The notes beneath the pieces are model-generated. The model was not told the origin of the DNA, made no database searches, and was given only the letters and a program-made list of their open reading frames with translations. A stretch of DNA of 9,108 bases from an uncultured Selenomonas sp. (GTDB taxonomy: Bacteria; Bacillota; Negativicutes; Selenomonadales; Selenomonadaceae), in contig CAJPRR010000093.1 of NCBI GenBank assembly GCA_905373085.1, forward strand, positions 1 through 9,108, in the 5' to 3' direction. The position numbers and the translations under genes were made by a program. This document shows positions 1 through 5,860 of this stretch, in pieces. Every line of letters starts with the position of its first letter. The stretch's first letter is position 1.

Positions 1-205
1 TCGTCTCAAGCGGCAGCTTGTCACGCAGCATCTCCAAGACAATATCCACCTTCCCTTGCTCCATGCCCTCAGCAAGTCCGCGCTCCATGCCCTCAGCACG
101 TCCACGTTCCATGCCGCGCTCCATGCCCTCGGCGCGTCCGCGCTCTATGCCCTCTTCCAAGATGGCTTCTTCAAAATCTTTTTGGTTCCATTCAAAATTC
201 ACCAT
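1..205 (-). CDS. Candidate intragenic RpnS-like C-terminal protein inside rpn copy A (partial)
   Basis: An in-frame ATG at 205 (residue 221 of copy A) is preceded by AAAGGGAGG at 222-214, eight bases from the ATG, which is a near-ideal ribosome binding site inside the gene. The product would begin MVNFEWNQKDFEEAIL, carry eight four-residue repeats and be about 90 aa once the missing end is added. In described Rpn systems, a separately translated C-terminal protein (RpnS) binds and blocks the full-length nuclease, and its helix contains four-residue repeats of variable number. Seen: the SD, the spacing, the in-frame start and the repeats. Inferred: that it is translated and acts as the antitoxin. 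Confidence 0.5.
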   Translation of the reverse strand, partial: MVNFEWNQKDFEEAILEEGIERGRAEGMERGMERGRAEGMERGLAEGMEQGKVDIVLEMLRDKLPLET

Positions 206-865
206 ATCGACGACCTCCCTTTCATGCTGCTGCAAAAATTCTTTCATAATATTGCTTTCTTCACAGTACCGCATGGCTTTACGGATTGCTTGCGCTCTTT
301 CCATGCCGTCTGCCATATTTCTTTTGATTCGATCAAGGAAGAAGCTGTAGTCATGGATTGACCGACTTTTTTGCAGAAGTGACTTCGCATTGTCATAGGC
401 GATGTTATGGAAGTTTACTTTTAATTCCAAATGTATCTCTTCATCTGTCTTCACATACGCATCTGACAGCTTCATCTGGCAGATTTCGGGCATATCGCTG
501 TTTCCCGTGTAGAATACGTGAAACTCCGGCGCAGGGAGCTTGATCGGAGTGTTCTGGTAGAGTTTCTTCGCCGGAATGTATTGCCGTAACTGTTCGCAGA
601 CGTAATACAAGCAACGCAATGGCATGTTCTGATTTGCGGTGCTTTGATGTTCAAGGAAGATCAAATTGCGTCCTGCCAGTAGAAATGAGATGTCATTTTT
701 GATTTGCGACAGGAATGTTCCGTCGAGCGTCACGATTTTCAGCGGTTCTTCTGCATATGACTTTCCATGCAGCGCTTCGGCAATCTCTTTCAGTCGCGCT
801 TCCTCATTGAAGTACATGCGAAAGACCGTATCTTGATATTGTCTGCCCTTCTTCTCTTTGTCCAT
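1..865 (-). CDS. Rpn family recombination-promoting nuclease, copy A (C terminus cut by window edge)
   Basis: The reading frame is open from an ATG at 865 to the window edge, 288 codons without a stop. By comparison with copy B, only about 22 residues and the stop are missing, so the full protein should be about 310 aa. It belongs to the Rpn/PF04754-type putative transposase group with a PD-(D/E)XK nuclease fold. Asp58 (in KNDISF) and E72-H-Q74 fit the D...ExQ active site of this family. Rpn proteins are DNA endonucleases, toxic when unrestrained and linked to recombination and phage defence. By eye, copy A differs from copy B at about 18 of the first 240 residues. It differs most in the C-terminal four-residue repeats, eight here against two in copy B. 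An SD (GGAG) lies about 7 bases before the start. An internal SD and ATG at 203-222 could give a separate short product. Family assignment is confident; activity is inferred. Confidence 0.88.
   Translation of the reverse strand, partial: MDKEKKGRQYQDTVFRMYFNEEARLKEIAEALHGKSYAEEPLKIVTLDGTFLSQIKNDISFLLAGRNLIFLEHQSTANQNMPLRCLYYVCEQLRQYIPAKKLYQNTPIKLPAPEFHVFYTGNSDMPEICQMKLSDAYVKTDEEIHLELKVNFHNIAYDNAKSLLQKSRSIHDYSFFLDRIKRNMADGMERAQAIRKAMRYCEESNIMKEFLQQHEREVVDMVNFEWNQKDFEEAILEEGIERGRAEGMERGMERGRAEGMERGLAEGMEQGKVDIVLEMLRDKLPLET
53..148 (-). repeat. Tandem 12-base array, 8 units, in rpn copy A
   Basis: Eight in-frame 12-base units encode IERG, RAEG, MERG, MERG, RAEG, MERG, LAEG and MEQG. A higher-order 36-base pattern is visible: (I/M)ERG-RAEG-MERG occurs twice in a row. 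Copy B has only two units at the matching place, and the 72-base difference is exactly six units, so the frame is kept. This region lies in the predicted charged helix of the short C-terminal product. Confidence 0.92.
203..222 (-). promoter_or_regulatory. Internal SD and ATG within rpn copy A
   Basis: On the minus strand the site reads AAAGGGAGG, eight bases, then ATG in frame with the gene. The whole block is identical in copy B (1169-1188). It encodes the stretch EREVVDM, so the coding constraint is only partial. The SD is stronger than the GGAG in front of the full-length start. Confidence 0.55.
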
Positions 866-906
866 AGGGTGTCTCCATCTTGTTGAAAATCCTTTTCCCT
901 GTCCCT

Positions 907-915
907 ATTATAGCA
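907..915 (-). promoter_or_regulatory. Extended -10 promoter for rpn copy A
   Basis: The minus strand shows TGC directly followed by the consensus TATAAT, about 41 bases before the ATG at 865. No good -35 hexamer is seen, which is usual for extended -10 promoters. It lies in the short gap after the stop of copy B, where no hairpin terminator is seen, so copy A may also receive read-through from copy B. Confidence 0.6.
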
Positions 916-970
916 TGTCTTGCTTCTTGATTTTTATCCTTGCCTAGAAACGATATCTCACACCGTCGGA

Positions 971-1171
971 TCAAAGCAAGCTGTGCATCCTGCCAAGCTC
1001 CTGCACGCGCTCCATGGAGAACTTTGATATACGCGCGATCGTCTCAAGCGGCAGCTTGTCACGCAGCATCTCCAAGACAATATCCACCTTCCCCTCCTCA
1101 CGTCCGCGCTCCATGCCCTCTTCCAAGATGGCTTCTTCAAAATCCTTTTGGTTCCATTCAAAATTCACCAT
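971..1171 (-). CDS. Candidate intragenic RpnS-like C-terminal protein inside rpn copy B (66 aa)
   Basis: An in-frame ATG at 1171 (residue 221) follows AAAGGGAGG at 1188-1180 with eight bases between. It would give a 66-residue protein identical to the C terminus of copy B, starting MVNFEWNQKDF and ending ELGRMHSLL. It contains two four-residue repeats where copy A has eight. In described Rpn systems the equivalent short protein dimerises through the repeat helix and neutralises its own full-length nuclease. Different repeat numbers in the two neighbours could therefore make each antitoxin specific to its own toxin; this last point is inference. Confidence 0.5.
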   Translation of the reverse strand: MVNFEWNQKDFEEAILEEGMERGREEGKVDIVLEMLRDKLPLETIARISKFSMERVQELGRMHSLL

Positions 1172-1831
1172 ATCGACGACCTCCCTTTCATGCTGCTGCA
1201 GAAATTCTTTCATGATGTCACTTTCTTCACAGTACCGCATGGCTTCGCGGATTGCTTGTGCTCTCTCCATATCCGCTGCCATATTCCTTTTGATTCGATC
1301 AATGAAGAAGCTGTAGTCATGGATTGACCGACTTCTTTGCAGAAGTATTTTCGCATTGTCATAGGCGATGTTGTGGAAATTTACTTTTAAGTCCAGATGG
1401 ATTTTTTCATCTGTCTTCACATAAGCATCCGACAGCTTCATCTGGCAGGTTTCGGGCATATCGCCCCTTCCCGTGTAGAACACATGAAATTCCGGCGCAG
1501 GAAGCTTGATTGGAGTATTCTGGTAGAGTTTCTTTGCTGGAATGTATTGCCGCAATTGTTCGCAGACGTAATACAGGCAACGCAGCGGCATGTTCTGATT
1601 TGCGGTGCTTTGATGTTCCATGAAAATCAGATGACGTCCTGCCAGTAAAAACGAAATGTCGTTTTTGATTCGTGACAGGAACGTCCCCTCAAGCGTCACG
1701 ATTTTCAGCGGTTCTTCTGCATACGACTTTCCATGCAGCGCTTCGGCAATCTCTTTCAGTCGCGCTTCCTCATTGAAGTACATGCGAAAGATCGTATCTT
1801 GATATTGTCTGCCTTTCTTCTCTTTGTCCAT
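971..1831 (-). CDS. Rpn family recombination-promoting nuclease, copy B (complete, 286 aa)
   Basis: This complete Rpn-type putative nuclease runs from an ATG at 1831, with GGAG about 7 bases upstream, to a TGA at 971-973. The N-terminal part (about residues 1-215) is the PD-(D/E)XK nuclease-like domain, with Asp58 and E72-H-Q74 as the likely metal-binding active-site residues. The C-terminal part is a charged helix with two four-residue repeats (MERG, REEG), then a tail containing LRDKLPLETIARISKFS that resembles a small helical module. About 290 aa is normal for the family. It lies upstream of copy A on the same strand with about 105 bases between the stop and the next ATG. It could be a defence gene, a selfish element or both. 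Known Rpn proteins cut DNA; no substrate can be read from the sequence. Confidence 0.9.
   Translation of the reverse strand: MDKEKKGRQYQDTIFRMYFNEEARLKEIAEALHGKSYAEEPLKIVTLEGTFLSRIKNDISFLLAGRHLIFMEHQSTANQNMPLRCLYYVCEQLRQYIPAKKLYQNTPIKLPAPEFHVFYTGRGDMPETCQMKLSDAYVKTDEKIHLDLKVNFHNIAYDNAKILLQRSRSIHDYSFFIDRIKRNMAADMERAQAIREAMRYCEESDIMKEFLQQHEREVVDMVNFEWNQKDFEEAILEEGMERGREEGKVDIVLEMLRDKLPLETIARISKFSMERVQELGRMHSLL
1091..1114 (-). repeat. Short 12-base array, 2 units, in rpn copy B
   Basis: Two in-frame units encode MERG and REEG. This is the contracted counterpart of the eight-unit array at 53-148. The flanking residues (EEAILEEG before, KVDIVLEMLRD after) are the same in both copies. Confidence 0.85.
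1169..1188 (-). promoter_or_regulatory. Internal SD and ATG within rpn copy B
   Basis: The minus strand reads AAAGGGAGG, eight bases, then ATG in frame with copy B. The block matches 203-222 base for base, although the two genes have many changes elsewhere. This is what would be expected if internal translation is under selection. Confidence 0.55.
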
Positions 1832-1872
1832 AGGGTATCTCCATCTTGTTGAAAATCCTCTTCCCTTCCCTC

Positions 1873-1881
1873 ATTATATCA
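1873..1881 (-). promoter_or_regulatory. Extended -10 promoter for rpn copy B
   Basis: The minus strand has TGA followed by TATAAT, about 41 bases before the ATG at 1831. No convincing -35 is seen. The -35 zone overlaps the hairpin that ends the upstream transporter gene. Confidence 0.6.
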
Positions 1882-1890
1882 TAAAGTTCC

Positions 1891-1933
1891 GTATGCAAAC
1901 AGCCCGACGAAATCCGTCGGGCTGTTTGTATGC
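1891..1933 (-). terminator. Hairpin terminator after the OPT transporter gene
   Basis: A perfect 14-bp stem (CAAACAGCCCGACG against CGTCGGGCTGTTTG, arms 1896-1909 and 1915-1928) has a five-base loop. It extends a few pairs further with G-T pairing. It begins 13 bases past the transporter stop. The U-rich part is short (TTTG at the arm end), so termination may be incomplete, but the position and strength fit a terminator. Confidence 0.75.
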
Positions 1934-1945
1934 GGGAATATTATT

Positions 1946-3967
1946 TCATCCGTTCTTTTTCGCGAGCACGACGCGGCTCAGGATGACGACCACGAGCGCG
2001 AAGACGACGAGGCCGAGCATTTCCGCCGTGTCGGCAAAATCCGCGCCGACGAGTGCGAGCGGGCTTTCGCTGCCGCCGCTTGATACGGAGACGGCGATGA
2101 GTCCGGCGAGCGCGACGCCGATGATGGACTCGCCGACGATAAGCCCCGAGGCGAAGAGCGTGCCGCGGCGGTGCGCCGCCTTGCTCTCTTCCGTACTGCG
2201 GTTCTTCAGGGTCTTGTCGAGCACATAGCCGAGAACGGCGCCGATGACGAGCGGCGTCTGAATGCTCGGCGGCAGATAGATGCCCATGCCGACGGCCAGT
2301 GGCGGCAGCATGAGATTTCTCGTCGTGCGGCGCAAAAAGAGATCGACGAGCACGATGACAACGCCGAGCGCGAGGCCGATGTAGATGTATTCCCATGCGA
2401 GGTTGTTCGAGAAGATGCCCTCGGCAATCGTCTTCATGAGCACCGCCTGCGGCGCGGCGAGCGCCTGCGCGGGATCCATGCCCTCGCGCGGCAGGGCGCC
2501 GACGAAGCCGTACGCCTCATAGAGGAGGTTCAGGACGGGCGCGATGACGAGGGCGCCGACGACGCAGCCCAGAAGGAGCGCGACCTGCTGACGCCACGGC
2601 GTCGCGCCGACGAGCCAGCCCGTCTTGAGATCCTGCATGTTGTCGTTCGAGATGCAGGCGATGGCGAGGATGATCGATGTCGTGAAAATCGCCGTTGCCG
2701 TCGCGAACTTCTCACCGCCCGGCAAATCGAAGATGCCGAACGAGGAGCAAAGCGCGTACATGACGAGCGAGGCGACGATGATGCCGAGGATGCCGATGCC
2801 CGAAATCGGACTCGACGACGTGCCGACAAGTCCCGCCATGTAGGCGCAGGCTGCGGCGACGAAGAAGCCCATGAAGACGGCGACGCCGACGCCGACAAGC
2901 GTGAAGGCAAGCACCTGACTGCTTGGCAGTCCCTCAGGGCTGACGAAAGCGTAAAATACAGCGAGAAGACCGGCAACCGTCAGCAGGAATACGAAGCCAA
3001 TGCTCTTCATCGACATGTCGATGTCCATGCGATGCCTGTCCTTGACCGTCTCGGGCATGCGCATGGCGGCAAGCGATTCCTTCATGCCGTCGATGACGGG
3101 ACGCGCGAGCGTAATGAGCGTCCAAATGGCGGCAACGCCCATGGCGCCCGCGCCGATGAGGCGCACGCGCTCCTGATAGACGGCGGCGGCGAACTTCTGC
3201 ATCGTCACGCCGTCGGGCGGCGCACTCGTAATCGTGTAAAAGGGCACGAAGCCCGCCCAAGCGATGAGGATGCCGACGAGCATGGCGAAACCGCTCGCTA
3301 TGCCGATGAGATAGCCCGCGCCGACGAGCGCCGACGAGTAGCCGATGGGGAACTGCGTCATGCCGCGCCCGATGGGAATCCATACGGAAAGCGCGCCCGA
3401 CAGCACTTGAAAGCCGCTCGTGCAAAGTGCGATGATACCTGCGACGAAACTGCCCGACAAGATTTCCTTGAGCCCTGTGCCTTTGCCCTTGCCATCTTCA
3501 TCATGCGCATTGACCTTCAGGATCTCCGCCGCCGCAACGCCCTCGGGATAAGCGAGGTCGCTGTGCACGACCATGGCGCGTCGCAAAGGGATCGTAAAGA
3601 GCACGCCCAAGCAGCCGCCGCAGGCAGCGACGAGAAGCGTCTGCGTGAACTCAAAGCCATGCCAATAGCCGATCATGAGCATGCCCGGAATGATGAAGAT
3701 GATCGCCGACAAGGTGCCGGCGGCCGAGGCCTGCGTCTGCACCATGTTGTTTTCCAGAATGTTGGAATCCTTCGCCATCTTGAGGACGGCCATCGAGATG
3801 ACAGCCGCCGGAATGGCCGACGAGAATGTCAGACCGACCTTCAGACCCAAGTAGACGTTCGATGCCGTAAAGATCACCGTCAATACGGCGCCCAAGAGCA
3901 TGCCGCGCACGGTAAGCTCGGGCAGTCGCAGCTCATGCTGCATGAACTCATTGTGTTCATTTTTCAT
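1946..3967 (-). CDS. OPT family oligopeptide transporter
   Basis: This 673-aa polytopic membrane protein of the OPT superfamily takes up oligopeptides or related ligands, probably by proton coupling. The ATG at 3967 is preceded by AGGGAG at good spacing. The N-terminal cytoplasmic segment leads into ELTVRGMLLGAVLTVIFTAS (residues 17-36) and NVYLGLKVGLTFSSAIPAA, typical of bacterial OPT proteins. Further family marks are YPEGVAAAEIL (140-150), YMAGLVGTSSSPISGIGI (about 376-393) and CISNDNMQDLKTGWLVGATP (438-457). Many hydrophobic segments follow to the C terminus (AKKNG). The length is normal for bacterial OPT members (roughly 620-680 aa). It is a single gene with its own promoter and terminator, divergent from sstT. 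Bacterial OPT substrates are poorly known (peptides or metal chelates), so the substrate stays open. Confidence 0.93.
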   Translation of the reverse strand: MKNEHNEFMQHELRLPELTVRGMLLGAVLTVIFTASNVYLGLKVGLTFSSAIPAAVISMAVLKMAKDSNILENNMVQTQASAAGTLSAIIFIIPGMLMIGYWHGFEFTQTLLVAACGGCLGVLFTIPLRRAMVVHSDLAYPEGVAAAEILKVNAHDEDGKGKGTGLKEILSGSFVAGIIALCTSGFQVLSGALSVWIPIGRGMTQFPIGYSSALVGAGYLIGIASGFAMLVGILIAWAGFVPFYTITSAPPDGVTMQKFAAAVYQERVRLIGAGAMGVAAIWTLITLARPVIDGMKESLAAMRMPETVKDRHRMDIDMSMKSIGFVFLLTVAGLLAVFYAFVSPEGLPSSQVLAFTLVGVGVAVFMGFFVAAACAYMAGLVGTSSSPISGIGILGIIVASLVMYALCSSFGIFDLPGGEKFATATAIFTTSIILAIACISNDNMQDLKTGWLVGATPWRQQVALLLGCVVGALVIAPVLNLLYEAYGFVGALPREGMDPAQALAAPQAVLMKTIAEGIFSNNLAWEYIYIGLALGVVIVLVDLFLRRTTRNLMLPPLAVGMGIYLPPSIQTPLVIGAVLGYVLDKTLKNRSTEESKAAHRRGTLFASGLIVGESIIGVALAGLIAVSVSSGGSESPLALVGADFADTAEMLGLVVFALVVVILSRVVLAKKNG

Positions 3968-4023
3968 AATATCGCTCCCTGTAGTGATTTGCGCCCATGA
4001 AGCAGGCGAATAGATGCTTATCT

Positions 4024-4032
4024 ATTATAGCA
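4024..4032 (-). promoter_or_regulatory. Extended -10 promoter for the OPT gene
   Basis: The minus strand shows TGC followed by TATAAT, 56 bases before the start codon at 3967. No clear -35 is seen, and the upstream sequence is A+T-rich (4033-4078). It is the third promoter of this type on the minus strand in the window. Confidence 0.6.
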
Positions 4033-4133
4033 CATATTTATAGAACATATAGCAGAATCTATATAAAAATTGCAAAATGAATCCAAATGCCCCGTTTTTG
4101 CCTCAAATAACGCAGCCTTCCAACGCAACCTTC

Positions 4134-4150
4134 GCAGATGAATCATCTGC
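4134..4150. repeat. Palindrome GCAGATG-AAT-CATCTGC
   Basis: Perfect 7-bp arms are separated by AAT. It is not followed by a T run, so it is unlikely to be a terminator. It could be a regulator binding site about 105 bases upstream of the OPT promoter and about 200 bases upstream of the sstT promoter. Function is unknown. Confidence 0.35.
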
Positions 4151-4314
4151 TGCAGCCCTTGAAATATTTACCTTTTTGGCAAATCATTCAGCATGGCGCC
4201 CGCGAAAGGACAAGAGTTTTCCGTCTTCGAGCAAAGCCCCGGAACATCCTAATTTATGGAAATTGGATGCCAAGATTCAACTTGCCGCGCCCGGATAGAA
4301 AAGGGGAGCGCACG

Positions 4315-4365
4315 ATGTCCACTGTACAGGTACACAAAGCCAGAAAAAACTTGCATGTTTTCTAG
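4315..4365 (+). CDS. Possible micro-ORF (16 aa) upstream of sstT
   Basis: The ATG at 4315 is preceded by GGGGAG (4303-4308) with six bases between, a strong SD. The ORF encodes MSTVQVHKARKNLHVF and stops at a TAG at 4363-4365. It overlaps the -35 box of the sstT promoter, so it cannot be a leader peptide of that transcript, and no promoter is evident in front of it. It may be a decayed gene start or chance. Confidence 0.18.
   Translation: MSTVQVHKARKNLHVF
4323..4334. promoter_or_regulatory. Small inverted repeat TGTAC-AG-GTACA upstream of the sstT promoter
   Basis: The 5-bp arms are perfect, with a 2-base spacer, ending 16 bases before the -35 box at 4351. The position suits an activator or repressor site. 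The element is short and could be chance. Confidence 0.3.
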
Positions 4366-4379
4366 CTTTATACTATACT
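4351..4379 (+). promoter_or_regulatory. Sigma-70 type promoter of sstT
   Basis: TTGCAT (4351-4356) and TATACT (4374-4379) are separated by exactly 17 bases, each close to consensus. Transcription would begin near 4386, leaving a leader of roughly 175 bases before sstT. It is the best two-box promoter in the window. Confidence 0.75.
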
Positions 4380-4385
4380 GACGGA

Positions 4386-4559
4386 AGCGTCATATTCTAG
4401 GAATCACTGATAAAATGAAGTTGCCCGGATTTGCACAGATGCGCCGGTTCTATCGAGGATTTGCCGACGACGAGAGGACAGTGCAGATGTGTGAAGATGG
4501 GCGGCTGAATGTATCCGTGCTTCCTCTGCAATCCATTCATCACCAAAGGAGGAATTTCT
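4386..4559 (+). promoter_or_regulatory. sstT 5' leader with a possible stem and strong SD
   Basis: The leader is long for a single transporter gene. A possible stem pairs TGCAGA (4482-4487) with TCTGCA (4525-4530) and GAAG (4493-4496) with CTTC (4520-4523), ending about 15 bases before the SD AAAGGAGG (4545-4552). An 8-base direct repeat GGATTTGC occurs at 4427 and 4457. No known riboswitch or T-box motif is recognised. This could be a cis-regulatory leader or unstructured sequence. Confidence 0.35.
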
Positions 4560-5813
4560 TTGTTCAAATCCATCGGCAGAAAGTATCAGGAAACTGCCCT
4601 GATCAAGCTCATCGCCATCGGACTTGTCCTCGGCATCATCGTCGCCATTGCCTTGCCGCAGGTCGTGCCTGCGATCGCCATACTCGGCGACCTCTTCGTA
4701 AAGGCGCTCAAGGGCGTCGCGCCCGTGCTCGTCTTCGTACTCGTCATGAACGCCATGGCGCAGAAGAACGCCGATGCCAGCGCTTCGATGCGCCCCATCG
4801 TGCGCCTCTACGTCATCAGCACTTTCCTCGCGTCCTTGGTCGCCGTCACCTACTCGTTTCTCTTCCCGACGCAGCTTCATCTCGTCGTCGCCTCGTCCGA
4901 AGTGTCGCCGCCGAGCGGCATCGTCGAAGTCCTGCACAACCTCATCCTGAACGTCGTCGACAACCCGCTGCACGCCATCGTGACGGCGAACTACATCGGC
5001 ATCCTCGCATGGGCTGTGCTCGCGGGAGTCGCGCTTCACTCAGCAAACGATACGACGAAGGGGACGCTGGCCGACCTCGCCAAAGCCGTGACGAAGATCG
5101 TGCAGTGGGTCATCCGCTTCGCCCCCTTCGGCATCTTCGGCCTCGTCGCGAACGCCATCGGAGAAAGCGGCATCTCCGCGCTCATCGGCTACGCGCAGCT
5201 CCTCGCCGTACTCCTCGCCGCTTTCTTCTCCGTCGCGCTCGTCATGAACCCCCTCATCGTCTTTTTGCACATCCGCCGCAACCCCTTCCCGCTCGTCTGG
5301 ACGACGCTCCGGGAAAGCGGCATCTACGCCTTCTTCACGCGCAGTTCTGCGGCGAACATCCCCGTGAACCTCTCGCTGTGCAAACGCCTCGGACTGTCGG
5401 AGGACACCTACTCGCTCTCCATCCCGCTCGGCGCGACGATCAACATGAGCGGCGCCGCCATCACGATCGCCGTCCTCTCGCTCGCCGCCGCACACACGCT
5501 CGGCATCGAGGTCGACATGCCGACCGCTCTGCTCCTGTGCATCATTTCGACCGTCGGCGCCTGCGGCGCCTCGGGCGTTGCCGGAGGCTCTCTGCTCCTC
5601 ATCCCCGTCGCCTGTGCAAGCTTCGGCATCCACAACGATGTCGCCATGCAGGTCGTCGGCGTCGGCTTCATCATCGGCGTGCTGCAGGACTCGTGCGAAA
5701 CGGCCCTGAACAGCTCCAGCGACGTCCTCTTCACCGCCACCGCCGAATTTGCCGAACGCGCCAAGGAAGGCACCCTCGAATCTGCCGACCTCGTACCGCG
5801 TCACGAAGGCTGA
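4560..5813 (+). CDS. sstT: Na+/serine-threonine symporter SstT
   Basis: SstT imports serine and threonine with sodium in the DAACS (dicarboxylate/amino acid:cation symporter) family. The start chosen is TTG at 4560, seven bases after AAAGGAGG; the only upstream ATG (4509) would put the SD inside the protein. This gives 417 aa, like E. coli SstT (414). The match to E. coli SstT as I recall it runs the whole length: SPPSGIVEV, NYIGILAWA, VIRFAPFGIFGLV, YAFFTRSSAANIPVN (about 256-270), LGATINMSGAAITI (about 290-303), CGASGVAGGSLLLIP (about 335-349) and GVLQDSCETALNSSSDVLF (about 373-391). Several hydrophobic segments and the re-entrant serine-rich loop typical of this fold are present. It is a single-gene transcript with its own promoter and a strong terminator. 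It is divergent from the OPT gene, which suggests a shared amino-nitrogen uptake role. Confidence 0.96.
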   Translation: MFKSIGRKYQETALIKLIAIGLVLGIIVAIALPQVVPAIAILGDLFVKALKGVAPVLVFVLVMNAMAQKNADASASMRPIVRLYVISTFLASLVAVTYSFLFPTQLHLVVASSEVSPPSGIVEVLHNLILNVVDNPLHAIVTANYIGILAWAVLAGVALHSANDTTKGTLADLAKAVTKIVQWVIRFAPFGIFGLVANAIGESGISALIGYAQLLAVLLAAFFSVALVMNPLIVFLHIRRNPFPLVWTTLRESGIYAFFTRSSAANIPVNLSLCKRLGLSEDTYSLSIPLGATINMSGAAITIAVLSLAAAHTLGIEVDMPTALLLCIISTVGACGASGVAGGSLLLIPVACASFGIHNDVAMQVVGVGFIIGVLQDSCETALNSSSDVLFTATAEFAERAKEGTLESADLVPRHEG

Positions 5814-5826
5814 GCGGCATACGATC

Positions 5827-5856
5827 AAAAAAACCCATCACAAGATGGGTTTTTTT
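5827..5856 (+). terminator. Rho-independent terminator of sstT
   Basis: A perfect 13-bp stem (A7-CCCATC against GATGGG-T7) with loop ACAA starts 14 bases after the sstT stop. The run of seven T residues makes it a classic terminator. The matching A run means it could also work on the other strand. Confidence 0.93.
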
Positions 5857-5860
5857 ATGC

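Larger units (their letters stand above)
1039..1878 (-). repeat. Duplicated rpn unit (partner of 1-912)
   Basis: Bases 1039-1878 align with 1-912, covering most of the coding region, the 5' untranslated stretch and the TATAAT box. The promoter-to-ATG distance is the same in both copies. The only large gap is the 72-base repeat array difference. Base changes are scattered, many of them synonymous, so this is an old or diverging duplication and not an assembly artefact. Similarity fades beyond the -10 box. Confidence 0.85.
4033..4350. other. Divergent intergenic region between the OPT gene and sstT, no convincing gene
   Basis: This stretch starts A+T-rich next to the OPT promoter and becomes mixed. 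Two overlapping plus-strand frames (4077-4298 and 4138-4365) give protein-like text without recognisable domains, and neither full-length start has a good SD. I see no tRNA, no T-box signature and no riboswitch I can name. It does hold a 7-bp palindrome (4134-4150), a strong SD in front of a 16-codon ORF (4315) and a small inverted repeat (4323-4334), listed separately. Confidence 0.6.

Noticed and set aside
53..148. CRISPR array or other spacer-type repeat
   Set aside because: The repeats are contiguous 12-base units in frame within a coding region, with no spacers.
18..361. Plus-strand frames rich in Ser/Pro/Met or Leu/His repeats at the left edge
   Set aside because: They are the reverse reading of the four-residue repeat array of rpn copy A.
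2171..4000. 609-codon open frame on the plus strand, antisense to the OPT gene
   Set aside because: It has charged low-complexity text with no domain, lies wholly opposite a clear transporter, and is explained by third-position G+C bias.
4033..4350. T-box or amino-acid riboswitch upstream of sstT
   Set aside because: No T-box sequence (AGGGTGGNACCGCG) or other known aptamer core is seen, and the region lies upstream of the mapped promoter.
4380..4391. GACG-gaag-CGTC mini-hairpin at the start of the sstT transcript
   Set aside because: Only four base pairs, partly before the expected transcript start; too weak to call.
4404..5828. Long minus-strand frames opposite sstT
   Set aside because: Glu/Asp/Arg-rich shadow translations without any family likeness.
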